Positions 1 through 8,631 are shown, counted from the first letter of the stretch. The stretch: DNA of 27,941 nucleotides from Pseudomonadota bacterium (GCA_023418705.1 JAEZYZ010000337.1:1-27941); one strand, 5' to 3'. The notes: generated from the letters alone by a model not told the origin. Translations and numbers: made by a program.

Positions 1-20
1 CCCCCCCCCCCCCCCCCCCC
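1..20. repeat. poly-C homopolymer at the window edge
   Basis: Twenty consecutive C residues open the window and run into a G-rich stretch at 21-57. A homopolymer this long exactly at the edge is more likely a contig-end artefact than biology. Read from the minus strand it is poly-G, the usual dark-cycle artefact of two-colour short-read chemistry. The adjacent bases 21-37 resemble, in opposite orientation, the GACGG/GGCGG-type tract found at 16100-16247, so the assembly may have broken inside another copy of such a tract. Confidence 0.7.
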
Positions 21-57
21 GCGGGGACGGAGGCGGGTGACTGGGGGGTCGGTGGGG

Positions 58-2535
58 TTAGCTCGTCATCATTCGGTGGAACTTCTCGGTCAGGGTCGGG
101 TCCGCGGCCATCTTGGCTCCCCATGCCGCGGCGACGGAGCCATAGGAGATCATGTCGAGCCCGTAGGGCGCGAGGGCGCCGGCCATGTTGCCGGCTTGCA
201 TCCCTTTGAGGATCTTCACGTAGTCGCTGAGGCGAGCGACGGGCTGTCCGGGAAAGAGCACGGGGTCGGGATCGCCGCCGCCGCCGCCGACCTCTCGCTG
301 GGCTGCCTGGGCCTGGGCCATGCGAAGGTGCATGTCCATGTTGCCATCACGGATGTGGTCGAGCGCGGCGATCTCCTCGCGCGCGACGCCCATCTTCAGG
401 AGCTGTGCATCGCGCTGCAGCTCGGCGAAGGCCTCGGAGAGGCGCGGGTTGGCGTCGATGGCCTCGTTCCACTCGTCGATGTAGGGATGGTTGGTCCCAG
501 TGCGCGGGTGGGGCAGCGGCACCTTGAAGCGCTGGCAGAGCTGCACGAGCGCTGGCGGAGGCGGGCCGGCTGGGACGCCTCCTTGAAGGATACGGTCGCG
601 CTCCCAGGTGAATTCGGCGTACTCGGCGAGGGTCAGTCCGCCGTAGCGCCGCTCTGGCGGACGTGCGGCTCCCTTGAGGTGTACGGTGCGCAGGTGATCG
701 TCGATCCAGGCTTTCAAGCTGGCCTCGAGCTCCGGCGGGTGGCCGCCGAGCCCGAGCCACACGAAGGCCAGCACGGCTTCCCAGCAGGTGAACCCCTTGT
801 CCGGCACCTGGCCTCGTAGCCATGCGAAGACCTGCTCGGCCTCGTGTCGGACCTCGGGGCTGGTCTTCGCTCGCCAGCCGAAGGCGACGATGCCCGCGGC
901 CGTGGTCCAGTCCGTTGGGCCGTACACCAGCGAGTAGATCGCGGCGCGCCCGGTTCCCTGTGGCGACCACGGATCGAGGTGGCTGAGGACGATGGCCGCG
1001 GCGACCTGGCAGCGGTACGTCCAGAAGATGCCGTCGAAGGCGCCGTTGGCGGGCGGCGCGGGCGGATCCGTCATCACGGCCAGAAGACCGTGCACCCACT
1101 GCGGGCCCAGACGTTGCGCCAGAGATCGGGCCGCCGGTTCCCAGACGTCCTGTCGGAAGACCTGGGCCGCGATGGAAGCGATGGCGTCCTTCACCTGATC
1201 CTGGGCGGGCGGGTAGACGCGCGTCGCGGTGGTGCCCTCGTACTTCCACAGGCGGTAGGCGACGTTCGCTTTGTCGGCCCTTGGATCCGGGGTCTGGATG
1301 GCGTCCGGCTTGATCTCCATGTCGGCGCCGCGGCCGCCCAGGGCGCGGATCGAGACATCCAGAGCTAGCGGGACGCTGGGCGACTCGAGATAGTTGCTCT
1401 CGAGGACGTAGCCAATCTGAGCGCCCGCGCCGCAGCAGCGGAGCACCGCGGTGAGCTCCCGGGAGATCGTGGCCGCTCCTTTGGCCGTCGCGTCGCCCGG
1501 ATCTGGGAGGTAGTTGTAATAGTAGACGATGGGTTCGATCTCACCGGTGAGGCGACGAACGCGACGGTCCCACGGCTTCTGATCCCGGAGCGTCAGCAGC
1601 CGCTGTCGGTCCTCCGGGTTGCCGGCGCCTTTGAAGCGCGCGAAATGAAAGCCGGCGTCGGCGCCCGGGTAGCGAGGATCGCGCTGTAGCAGCTCGTGAA
1701 AGAGCGAGGCCGCTTCCTGGTAGCGCCTCGCGTCCACGAAGGCCCACGCCACGTCGTGCAGTGGGGCCAAGGCTTTCTGATCGAGCTGCATCGCCTGTCG
1801 GGCGTGCTGCAGCGCCTGATCGGGCTGCTTCGCGTCGCCACAGGCGAGCAGCGCCGCAGAGTGGAGGCGCGCGTCGTGTGGGAAGCGTCGGAGGCCCTCG
1901 TGAGCCACGGCGAGCGCCCCGGAGGAATCCTGGACGCGACGCCGCGCCGATGCTTCCGCGTAGTAGACGATCGCCTGATCCGGAAACCGCGAGCGGGCGA
2001 TCGCGAGGATGGCGACCGAGGCGTTCACGTTGGGCAGGCGTGGATCGTCGCTGCTCGGCGGCGTTGGCACTCGCAGGCACAGCCGCAAGATCGGCCGCAG
2101 GATCGTCTGCCAAGCGTCCGCGTAGCCGAGCCGAGCGAGCGCCTGTGGCGTCAGCCACCCGCGAACCCACTCCAGGTACTCGAGGTTCGGCGCCACGTCG
2201 ATGACCTGTCCGATCAGGGCGAGCGCCTCTTTCAGCTTATGCTGCTTCGCCAAGATGCGCGCCCGGAGCGCCGCCGTCGCCGGGTGGATGGTGCCGGTGG
2301 CCACCGGCACGACGCTGAGCGGGTCCGGCGACGCCGAAGCGACCCCGTCCGCGAAGGCCAGCAGCGACGCGTCGTTGGGGAACAGCATCAGCGCGTCGGA
2401 AGCGTCGAGAGCCGCGCTGATGAGCTCGCCCCGCCGCAGAGACGCTTCAGCGCGGGCTCGGAGCCGGGTAGCGAGCCCGCGGCGTCCGTTGTCGTCCGCG
2501 GGGAGCGACAGGGGATCGAGTTTCCCTTGGGACAT
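58..2535 (-). CDS. TPR-containing hypothetical protein
   Basis: Predicted cytoplasmic protein of 825 residues with no signal peptide or membrane segment. The N-terminal 330 residues are Ala/Leu-rich helical pairs typical of tetratricopeptide repeats, for example the segments around QAIVYYAEASARRR and KALAPLHDVAWAFVDARRYQ, so it probably binds partner proteins. The middle (about 340-700) is an unassigned Trp-rich region. After a Gly-rich linker, the last 55 residues contain SYGSVAAAWGAKMAADPTL, a short helical module I believe recurs at the C-termini of other myxobacterial proteins (low certainty). I chose the ATG at 2535, beginning MSQGKLDPLS. A GTG at 2577 would add 14 residues; neither start has a convincing Shine-Dalgarno. 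The TAA stop lies 37 bp from the edge homopolymer. It is divergent from the lipoprotein at 2822. The specific function is unknown. Confidence 0.8.
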   Translation of the reverse strand: MSQGKLDPLSLPADDNGRRGLATRLRARAEASLRRGELISAALDASDALMLFPNDASLLAFADGVASASPDPLSVVPVATGTIHPATAALRARILAKQHKLKEALALIGQVIDVAPNLEYLEWVRGWLTPQALARLGYADAWQTILRPILRLCLRVPTPPSSDDPRLPNVNASVAILAIARSRFPDQAIVYYAEASARRRVQDSSGALAVAHEGLRRFPHDARLHSAALLACGDAKQPDQALQHARQAMQLDQKALAPLHDVAWAFVDARRYQEAASLFHELLQRDPRYPGADAGFHFARFKGAGNPEDRQRLLTLRDQKPWDRRVRRLTGEIEPIVYYYNYLPDPGDATAKGAATISRELTAVLRCCGAGAQIGYVLESNYLESPSVPLALDVSIRALGGRGADMEIKPDAIQTPDPRADKANVAYRLWKYEGTTATRVYPPAQDQVKDAIASIAAQVFRQDVWEPAARSLAQRLGPQWVHGLLAVMTDPPAPPANGAFDGIFWTYRCQVAAAIVLSHLDPWSPQGTGRAAIYSLVYGPTDWTTAAGIVAFGWRAKTSPEVRHEAEQVFAWLRGQVPDKGFTCWEAVLAFVWLGLGGHPPELEASLKAWIDDHLRTVHLKGAARPPERRYGGLTLAEYAEFTWERDRILQGGVPAGPPPPALVQLCQRFKVPLPHPRTGTNHPYIDEWNEAIDANPRLSEAFAELQRDAQLLKMGVAREEIAALDHIRDGNMDMHLRMAQAQAAQREVGGGGGDPDPVLFPGQPVARLSDYVKILKGMQAGNMAGALAPYGLDMISYGSVAAAWGAKMAADPTLTEKFHRMMTS

Positions 2536-2821
2536 GACGCAATGAGATAGTGCGTCTTTCAGGCTCGATGCAATCACGCTGCCGGTTCGGCCGGCAAGGT
2601 ATGACGTTCAGCTCACCCATCATGCGTCGCCGGAAGGATCTGAAATCCGTTCGGAATCAGAATGATTTTGCTGAGAAGTGTTGGGTCTCCAAAAGACAGC
2701 GGCGTCCGAAGGCCGATTCTGATGTAGATTTTGTGGCGTGACGGCCAACCACGACAGCGGCGGCTTTGGGATCCTCTAGAACGGTGGCGTCGCTGCGGGA
2801 CGCAGTGAGACGCGGGTAGCG
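2536..2821. other. divergent intergenic region, locally AT-richer
   Basis: About 285 bp separate two divergent genes. Positions 2620-2740 are clearly lower in GC than the coding neighbours, as expected for a promoter region, but I cannot assign -35/-10 boxes with confidence. Positions 2585-2612 carry the ATGACGTTCAGC end of the dispersed repeat also found at 9368-9432 and 10875-10940. A short plus-strand ORF (2550-2741) has non-coding composition and was not called. Confidence 0.5.
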
Positions 2822-3805
2822 ATGGGGCGCTGGTGCCAATCGATCCTCGGGGTCACGCTCTTTGCGTGCGCGCCGGCGCCGGCCTCGGACGTCCGGGCCC
2901 CCGCGGTGGTGCCGCGAGCGTCGCCGGAGCCAGCGTTGCCCGCGACCGCAGCCCTGCCGCCCGCCCCGATGGGCTCGCCCGAGGAGCCAGCGGGGGCGCC
3001 ACGAGCGGCACCGTCGCTGCCGCTCGTATCGCCGTCAGCGCTGCGCCGGGCGGCGTCTGAATGGGCGCGCGTGCCAGAGCCCGTTGCCGAGGAGGAGGCG
3101 CACCTCGAGAGCGCGTACTCGAAGCTCGAGCGGCTCGACTTGCTGCCCGATTTCCTCTCCCTGAACGACGTGGTCGCGCTCCATCCGGAGCCGGAGGTGC
3201 GCGAGCAGCTGCGCGAACGTGTCCGGGCTCAGCTGCGGGGCGAGGACGCGGAGGTGCTGTTGGGCGCGCACTTCGACGAGCAGGGGCGCTGGTTCCTCTT
3301 GTGGTTGCGGGATGAAGCGCTCACGCAGGTGGCGGCGGTGTACGACCGCGGGCGGCGCACGCACCGACAGGTCTTCTTTCGGGGCTTCCCGAGCTTACGT
3401 GATGTGCTCAGCACGCGCGCCGAGCGGGCCGCTGGGCTCGACATCCCCGAGCTCGTCGTCCAGCGCATCACGAGCCCGAGCCTGTGCTGCCTGCCCGTGG
3501 ATTTCGAGGTGTACCGGCTGACGCCCTGGGGCTCGCTCGCGAACGTGCTCACGTTCCCGAAGAACCACCACGAGGTCGGGCCTGGTGTTCGGTGGACCTT
3601 CGTGAACCACTTCGACTTCGCGCCGGACCAGCGCGCCCACGTCCGGCGCATCTTTCCCGAGCCTGAACCGGACGCGGCGCCTGCCGAAGGCCCGTGGGAG
3701 TTTACCTTCGTGGAGGCCGCGGGCCGCTACCTCCCCACGCCGGAGACCGCCGCCCGCTTGCGGCGCGAACAGCAAGAACGAGCGGAGCGGGACGGCTTGG
3801 AGTGA
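2822..3805 (+). CDS. putative lipoprotein, hypothetical
   Basis: Predicted 327-residue exported protein. The N-terminus MGRWCQSILGVTLFACAPAP has a short hydrophobic core ending in LFAC, which can serve as a lipobox (Cys16), so an outer-membrane or periplasmic lipoprotein is likely. A Pro/Ala-rich linker (about 17-75) precedes a folded domain of about 230 residues. That domain starts with charged helices and contains the motif ITSPSLCCLPVDFEVYRL with adjacent cysteines, then a Trp/Phe-rich section, and ends in a Gln/Glu/Arg-rich helix. I do not recognise the fold or function. Start at 2822 is chosen because it is the only ATG giving a signal sequence, although no strong Shine-Dalgarno is visible. 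The gene faces the GlxA-type regulator across an 84-bp convergent gap. Confidence 0.75.
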   Translation: MGRWCQSILGVTLFACAPAPASDVRAPAVVPRASPEPALPATAALPPAPMGSPEEPAGAPRAAPSLPLVSPSALRRAASEWARVPEPVAEEEAHLESAYSKLERLDLLPDFLSLNDVVALHPEPEVREQLRERVRAQLRGEDAEVLLGAHFDEQGRWFLLWLRDEALTQVAAVYDRGRRTHRQVFFRGFPSLRDVLSTRAERAAGLDIPELVVQRITSPSLCCLPVDFEVYRLTPWGSLANVLTFPKNHHEVGPGVRWTFVNHFDFAPDQRAHVRRIFPEPEPDAAPAEGPWEFTFVEAAGRYLPTPETAARLRREQQERAERDGLE

Positions 3806-3889
3806 AGCATTGGGCGGGCCCCGGGCGATCCGCTGGTCAGGCCCGATTCCTCGGGGCTCTCGGCTGGCAAGCTGATCGGTGCTCTAGGT

Positions 3890-4900
3890 CTAGGCTGCGG
3901 GCGCGGCGCGCTGCGGCGCCTGTGGTCGATCGAGCGTCGAGGAGAAACGCTGCCGGTAGTCGTCGGGCGTCACGCCGTACTGGGTGACGAAGGCGCGCCA
4001 CAGGGTGCTCGGATCCCCGAGCCCCGAGCGGGTGGCGACCCCCTTCATCGGCAGGCTGGTCGAGCTCAGCAGGCGCGCAGCCTCTTCGACCCGCAGGCGC
4101 CGCACCGCTTCGGCCGGTGGCTCGCCGAGCTCGCTGCGGCACCAGCGGGTGAGGGTACGCGGGCTCATGCCGAGCGCGCGCGCCAGCCGCGGGACCCGAA
4201 GGTCTTCGGCGATGTGCTCGAGGACGAAGCTCGTGAACTCTGCCAGGCGTCCGGGATCGCTCGCCTGTCGCTGGAGCGCTGCGCTGAACTGTGCCTGGTT
4301 GCCCGTGCGGCGTAGAAACAACACGAGCCGCTGCGCCACCTGCATCGCGACGCGATGTCCGTGGTCGCGCTCGACGAAGGCGAGGCAGAGATCGATCCCC
4401 GCCGTGATCCCGGCCGACGTCCAGATGCGCCCGTCCCGCACGTAGATGCCCTCGTCGACGACGCGGGCCTTGGGAAAGCGCGCCTTCAATCGATCCAGCG
4501 CCATCCAGTGCGTGGTGGCGCGGCGGCCATCGAGCAACCCCGCCTCCCCCAACGTGAACGCGCCCGCGCAGATGGAGGCGATGGTGTCGATGCGGCGCGC
4601 GTGTTTGCGCAGCCAGGCCGCGATCGTGAGGTTCTCGGGGGTGGAGGGGGCGAACGCCGAGCCCCCCGCGACGATGACCGTGTTTGGTGGGCGAGGGACG
4701 CGCTGGGGTAGGGGGCGGACACCACCGACGGTGAGCCCGTGCCCCGTGGTGATCGAGGGGCCGACCGGGCCGAACACCCGGAGGTCGTAGGCGCGCCGTC
4801 CGAGCACGTCGTTGGCGTGGCTGAAGACCTCCCACGCCCCGGCCAGGTTCAAGAGGCCGCTGCCCGGTGCGACGAGGATCCAGAGGCTGCTCGTGGTCAC
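3890..4900 (-). CDS. GlxA-type AraC family transcriptional regulator (DJ-1/PfpI + AraC HTH)
   Basis: Two-domain regulator of 336 residues, the usual length for GlxA-like proteins. Residues 5-185 form a DJ-1/PfpI (class I amidotransferase-like) domain: it begins SLWILVAPGSGLLNLAGAWE, carries the nucleophile-elbow Cys111 in ASICAGAF, and has His131 in ATTHW. Residues about 225-325 form the AraC double helix-turn-helix (MSPRTLTRWCRSELG, then the second helix pair near GDPSTLWRAFVTQYGVTPDDYR). The DJ-1-like domain usually acts as a ligand-sensing module; whether it is catalytic here is unknown. The reading frame stays open upstream to 5158, across the start of gapA, but family similarity begins only at the GTG at 4900 (MTTSSLWIL), so I start there. 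It is divergent from gapA with a 154-bp shared region, so regulation of gapA or autoregulation is possible but unproven. Confidence 0.9.
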   Translation of the reverse strand: MTTSSLWILVAPGSGLLNLAGAWEVFSHANDVLGRRAYDLRVFGPVGPSITTGHGLTVGGVRPLPQRVPRPPNTVIVAGGSAFAPSTPENLTIAAWLRKHARRIDTIASICAGAFTLGEAGLLDGRRATTHWMALDRLKARFPKARVVDEGIYVRDGRIWTSAGITAGIDLCLAFVERDHGHRVAMQVAQRLVLFLRRTGNQAQFSAALQRQASDPGRLAEFTSFVLEHIAEDLRVPRLARALGMSPRTLTRWCRSELGEPPAEAVRRLRVEEAARLLSSTSLPMKGVATRSGLGDPSTLWRAFVTQYGVTPDDYRQRFSSTLDRPQAPQRAAPAA

Positions 4901-5054
4901 CGGGAGAAGCCTGCCACCGTTGGCGCGATTTGCAATCAGACTGGCACTTGAGTCAGAGGGCGGCGGCCTAAAGTTAGTTCCAAGCTGCGGTCCGTCGACG
5001 AAACGCCGGGCGGCAGCGCTCCGGATTGGCGCCGGGGCGGAAGGAGGTTTCCAC
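4901..5054. promoter_or_regulatory. divergent promoter region between the GlxA-type regulator and gapA
   Basis: A 154-bp region between two divergent starts. For gapA a weak sigma70-like pair is TTGAGT (4948-4953) and TAAAGT (4969-4974); the 15-bp spacer is shorter than ideal, so confidence is low. The gapA ribosome-binding site AAGGAGGT (5041-5048) is essentially a perfect match to the anti-Shine-Dalgarno and lies 6-7 nt before the ATG, consistent with a highly translated glycolytic gene. No convincing AraC-type direct repeat was seen. Confidence 0.45.
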
Positions 5055-6056
5055 ATGATCAGAATCGGCATCAACGGGCTCGGGCGCATCGGTCGCACGG
5101 CGCTGCGCGCAGCGCGCTTGCGTGACGACGTGCAAGTAGTGGCGGCCAACGATCTCATTCCCGCCGATTACCTCGCCCACAGCATCAAGTACGACTCGGT
5201 CCACGGGCGCTTCCAGGGACGGGTAGGGGCGGATGGCGCGACGCTCGTGGTCGACGACCGGCGCATCGTCGTTCATGCGGAGTCCGATCCGGCGAAGATC
5301 CCGTGGGGCGCCGCGGGGGTGGACGTCGTCTTGGAAGCGACCGGACGCTTCCTGTCGCAGGAGAAGGCAAGGGCTCACCTCGACCAGGGCGCCCGGCTCG
5401 TCATCCTCACGGCGCCCTCCAAGGACGACACACGCCTGTTCGTCTACGGCGTCAACTCCGACACCTATCAGGGAGAGCCCATCGTCTCGGCCGCGTCCTG
5501 CACGACCAACTGCCTGGCCCCCATCGCCAAGGTGCTGCACGAACACTTCGGTATCGAGCGCGGGCTGATGACGACGGTGCACGCCGCCACCGCCTCTCAG
5601 AAGGTCGTGGACGGGCCTTCCCAGAAGGACTGGCGGTTTGGCAGAGGGATCCTCGAGAACATCATCCCGGCCTCCACCGGCGCCGCGCGCGCCGTGACCA
5701 AGGTGCTGCCCGAGCTCGAAGGCAAGCTGACCGGCATGGCCTTCCGGGTGCCCGTGTCGGACGTCTCCGTGGTCGACCTGAGCTGCCAGCTCTCGCGCCC
5801 CACCAGCTACGCGGCCATTTGCGAGGCCATGAAGGCCGCGGCGGAGGGGCCGCTCCAGGGCGTCCTTGGCTACACCGACGAACCGGTGGTCTCGACGGAC
5901 CTGCGAGGATCGGCCTACACGGCGGTCTTCGATGCCAAGGCCGGCATTCAGCTCGACCCGACCTTCTTCAAAATCATCGCCTGGTACGACAACGAGTGGG
6001 CCTTCGCGTCCAAGCTGCTCGACCTGGCGGTTCAGTTCCGCACCCGCGCGCAGTAA
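5055..6056 (+). CDS. gap: type I glyceraldehyde-3-phosphate dehydrogenase
   Basis: A 333-residue enzyme of normal length that oxidatively phosphorylates glyceraldehyde-3-phosphate to 1,3-bisphosphoglycerate in cytoplasmic glycolysis/gluconeogenesis. The Rossmann signature INGLGRIGR is at residues 6-14. An Asp at position 33 (VVAANDL) favours NAD over NADP. The catalytic Cys149 lies in SAASCTTNCLAP and the partner His176 in TTVHAATA. The C-terminal WYDNEWAF signature is intact. The ATG at 5055 is fixed by the strong AAGGAGGT site; the longer open frame from 4812 lacks family similarity. It is monocistronic here: no pgk or tpi follows, and the next feature is a decayed TetR fragment. Sequence shows no defects, so it should be functional. 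Confidence 0.97.
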   Translation: MIRIGINGLGRIGRTALRAARLRDDVQVVAANDLIPADYLAHSIKYDSVHGRFQGRVGADGATLVVDDRRIVVHAESDPAKIPWGAAGVDVVLEATGRFLSQEKARAHLDQGARLVILTAPSKDDTRLFVYGVNSDTYQGEPIVSAASCTTNCLAPIAKVLHEHFGIERGLMTTVHAATASQKVVDGPSQKDWRFGRGILENIIPASTGAARAVTKVLPELEGKLTGMAFRVPVSDVSVVDLSCQLSRPTSYAAICEAMKAAAEGPLQGVLGYTDEPVVSTDLRGSAYTAVFDAKAGIQLDPTFFKIIAWYDNEWAFASKLLDLAVQFRTRAQ

Positions 6057-6126
6057 GGCGCGGGTGGGGGGGCATCATGGTGCTGCCGGCCGAGCGCGCT
6101 CGAGTCGTTGCCCGCGCGAAGAGGCG

Positions 6127-6141
6127 CGGGCCTTCGGCCCG
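6127..6141 (+). terminator. short GC hairpin downstream of gapA
   Basis: A perfect inverted repeat CGGGCC-TTC-GGCCCG begins 70 bp after the gapA stop. There is no following T-run, so it is at best a weak or Rho-assisted terminator; in this GC-rich DNA a 6-bp stem can also occur by chance. Confidence 0.3.
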
Positions 6142-6305
6142 AAGAGCCGCTCGGCCCTGCGCCGCGCGGGCTCGACCACATAGGTCGTCACGCAATGGCT
6201 CAGGATCGTCGGCGGGTTCAAGCGAGGATCGATGGCGGCGCTGCGGTCCCGATGCAGCGCGCGGTAGCGGCTCCAGTGCACGCCCGGGTTCTCGTGGTGC
6301 ACGCC

Positions 6306-6554
6306 ACTTCGGCGACACGCGTCAGAGTCGTCAACTTGATCCGCGCCTTCCTGGGCTCCACGAGCATCGCGATTCGACGACGCAACTTGGACGCCGCCGC
6401 GTTCGTCATCTACCAGTCGGTGCGCGCCACCATGCTGGCGCGGCTGCTGGAGGCGCCGCCCCAGATCGACGACGAGACCTTGATCGAAGAGCTGACCGAC
6501 CTGGTGTTGAGGTACCTAGTGGAGGATGGGGCGAGGGTAGAGGGAACCGGGTAG
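6306..6554 (+). pseudogene. remnant of a TetR family regulator (C-terminal ligand domain only)
   Basis: The frame ending at 6554 encodes a C-terminal segment in TetR style: NLDAAAFVIYQSVRATMLAR followed by PPQIDDETLIEELTDLVLRYL. This is the usual last two helices of the TetR C-terminal domain (AAFVxxxxxEAxxHxxxL...DDxxLxxELTDLxLRYL). No N-terminal helix-turn-helix is present upstream in any plus frame: the same frame from 6108 gives only Arg/Pro-rich non-family sequence and the start is lost. I infer a truncated, non-functional regulator whose 5' part was removed by rearrangement. A minus-strand open frame at 6075-6302 overlaps the junction and is not recognised. Alternative: a small stand-alone protein, less likely because there is no start or ribosome-binding site. 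Confidence 0.6.
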
Positions 6555-6644
6555 GACAAGCACCGCTCCGCACCTCGCTTGCACGCGAGCGCACGCTGGG
6601 GGACCATCGAATTCCCGTTCAAGGAACGGTCATGAGGAGGCCCC

Positions 6645-7136
6645 ATGTTCGGAAAGGCACGACCAGGTTCCGCGTTGCTCGCGCTCTTCGTTGCGGTGTC
6701 CGCGCCCGCGGGCTGCGGTGACGACGACGACGGTGAGGTGCGGGTGCTCGCCTGCAGCGGGAACTGCAGCTGCAACGACGACACTCGAACTTGCTCGTGT
6801 TCGGGTGGGACGGATTGTGTGCTCGAAGGCGAAGGGAACGTGACGTTCACCTGCGACGGCAACGCGAGCTGCGGCCTGAGCTGCGGCTCCGCCTGCGACA
6901 TCGTTTGCCCGGGCACGACGGGCTGCGTCGCCAAGGCGGGGCCGAGCGCGTACTTCGAGTGCCAGGGCAACGCGACGTGCGAGTTCACTTGTGAAGCCGA
7001 CTGCGAGGTCTCCTGCGGCGGGGCGGCGCGCTGCCTGGTCACGTGTGACGATCCCGAACGCTGCGACCTATCCGCCTGTCGCGGCAGCACGGACTGCGGC
7101 GGCGGCGTGTTCGCTTGCGGGCGCGACTGTCCGTAG
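6645..7136 (+). CDS. small cysteine-rich lipoprotein
   Basis: Predicted 163-residue secreted protein. The signal sequence MFGKARPGSALLALFVAVSA leads to PAGC, a lipobox-like site (Cys24, Pro at -3 is atypical), followed by GDDDDGE, an acidic post-lipid linker. The mature part holds about 24 cysteines, many in repeated blocks. The segments VTFTCDGNASCGLSC and AYFECQGNATCEFTC are a visible internal duplication of about 40 residues. Such density implies either many disulfides or a metal-binding surface. The start is supported by GAGGAGG at 6634-6640 just upstream. It is convergent with the GH6 gene across 60 bp. I know of similar low-complexity Cys-rich lipoproteins in myxobacteria but no assigned function. 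Confidence 0.8.
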   Translation: MFGKARPGSALLALFVAVSAPAGCGDDDDGEVRVLACSGNCSCNDDTRTCSCSGGTDCVLEGEGNVTFTCDGNASCGLSCGSACDIVCPGTTGCVAKAGPSAYFECQGNATCEFTCEADCEVSCGGAARCLVTCDDPERCDLSACRGSTDCGGGVFACGRDCP

Positions 7137-7196
7137 GCCAGGAGCGCGCCACCCGCGGTCAAGGGGTGGGGCGGAGCCGGCGACGCTCTGCGAGCT

Positions 7197-8435
7197 CTAG
7201 CCGGCAGCCTGCGCGTTTTTCACGAGCTCGAGGAAGTAGGCCGGAAACCATTTCCCCGCTTCGGGCGCGTTCGGGGCGCTGTCCGCGGACCGGCAGCTGG
7301 GGTCGAAGCGGGTCGCAGAGGCGTCGGAGGTGCCGTCGGAGTCGCCGGGCGGCTTGACCCAGAAGTACGCATCGACGAGCGGCGCCGGTGCGACGCGCGG
7401 CGGCTCGCCGAGCGCGGCGCCTTCGATGTTGCACCAGTTGCCCCAGCTCGAACGGATCCCGCCTTTTCCGTTGCGGCTGGTATCGATGATGAACCCCTTG
7501 TCGCGAATGCCTTCCGCCGCCAGCGAGGCCGATAGCTTTTGAACATAGACCAGCTCGTTCGGCGTCGGCGTGCTCGGCTCGAGGCGCAGGCCATCCTCAC
7601 CGCTGAGGGGGTTATAGTTGGAGACGTTGGTCGCAAAGCCGCGGATCCGGTCGACGCCGCCGGCCGCGTCCAAAACTTCGCGGAAGATCTGGGCGATCTT
7701 CGCGCGGTTGCCGTCCCAACCCAGCCAGCCGGCGTGGGCCGCGTCCAGGTAGACGAACACGTTCGGGAGCGACAGCTTGGAGATCGCGTACGCGATCGAG
7801 CTCTTGTAGAGCTCCGCGGAGGCCGCACACTTGGGCACGTCCAGGTTGGTCGCGACGTTCGGCAGCGAGTCCGGCTCCAGGATCACGACCACGCGCTGCG
7901 GGGCGCGCGCCGCGAGCTCGGCGGCGATCACGTCGATGAACTCGCTGCGGTAGCGCGCCTCGCCGTCGTTCTCTCGACTCAGCTCGCCCGCGGACGAGCT
8001 CGCGGAGCAGTCACGATTGGGCAGGTTGTAGACCACGAAGACCGGCACGACGGGCTCTCCAAGCGCCTGCTCTTTTGCCTGCGCAGCGTCCAAGTGGCCC
8101 GCCATTCCCGCGAGGCTCGCGATCGAGTCGAGCCACAGGCCCGTCGGGTTGTCCGCGACGTCCTCGATGTGCGCGCGGCGTTCGGGATCCTGCGCGGCCA
8201 TCTGCGCGACCCGCTCTTGGAATTGCGGGTCGACGTAGAAGTGCGCCCCGGCGAATGGATTGACGCCTTCGGGCGCGTGCGGGCCGCTGGCGGCCTGCAC
8301 GGGCATGACGGCAGCCGCCGTGCGTTCGGCAGGTGTCGTCGTCGCCCCGTCTTCTGTCTCTGGCCCGGTGAGCCCCATGCAAGCGGACACCGCTAGCAAG
8401 CCCGGCACATACCCGAGCCTTCTCGTGTTCTTCAT
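7197..8435 (-). CDS. glycoside hydrolase family 6 (cellulase-type) lipoprotein
   Basis: A 412-residue lipoprotein enzyme predicted to cleave beta-1,4-glucan by the inverting mechanism of GH6 (endoglucanase or cellobiohydrolase). Signal peptide MKNTRRLGYVPGLLAVSAC ends in a good lipobox VSAC (Cys19). The catalytic domain (about 58-400) begins NPFAGAHFYVDP and has the family landmarks: VVYNLPNRDCSA (Asp142), VVILEPDSLPN (Asp189, the expected general acid), VYLDAAHAGWLGW, and WVKPPGDSDG (Asp367, aligned with the candidate base). All expected acidic residues are present, so it is probably active. No cellulose-binding module is attached, and lipid anchoring suggests a cell-surface enzyme. The start is supported by AAAGGAG just upstream. 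It is divergent from the lipoprotein at 8632. Endo versus exo action cannot be told from the sequence alone. Confidence 0.93.
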   Translation of the reverse strand: MKNTRRLGYVPGLLAVSACMGLTGPETEDGATTTPAERTAAAVMPVQAASGPHAPEGVNPFAGAHFYVDPQFQERVAQMAAQDPERRAHIEDVADNPTGLWLDSIASLAGMAGHLDAAQAKEQALGEPVVPVFVVYNLPNRDCSASSSAGELSRENDGEARYRSEFIDVIAAELAARAPQRVVVILEPDSLPNVATNLDVPKCAASAELYKSSIAYAISKLSLPNVFVYLDAAHAGWLGWDGNRAKIAQIFREVLDAAGGVDRIRGFATNVSNYNPLSGEDGLRLEPSTPTPNELVYVQKLSASLAAEGIRDKGFIIDTSRNGKGGIRSSWGNWCNIEGAALGEPPRVAPAPLVDAYFWVKPPGDSDGTSDASATRFDPSCRSADSAPNAPEAGKWFPAYFLELVKNAQAAG

Positions 8436-8631
8436 CGTTCGCTCCTTTCTCGCCCACGGGTCGTTGCCCGGCGCGACGGCGCGCCCTATCGGCGGCGCTC
8501 ACCTAGGCAATGTGTCGAGCGGCGGAAGTTGATCACGGTCCTTGCACGCGGTGGCTCCACGCCGTCGTGCCCCGGTCGATTCAGCGTCGCGAAGCGGCGC
8601 AGTTGACGTATCCTTCGCTCGGAAGGCTCGA

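Noticed and set aside
4812..5054. N-terminal extension of gapA by 81 residues
   Set aside because: The extension has no GAPDH similarity and the strong AAGGAGGT site fixes the start at 5055.
4901..5158. N-terminal extension of the GlxA-type regulator into gapA
   Set aside because: It would overlap the gapA start on the opposite strand and has no DJ-1/PfpI similarity.
6075..6302. Minus-strand 75-codon frame as a transposase remnant
   Set aside because: Composition is somewhat natural but no transposase motif could be recognised, so it was not called.
5303..6721. Plus-strand open frame of 472 codons overlapping gapA and the TetR remnant
   Set aside because: It is an out-of-frame translation of gapA with no family similarity.
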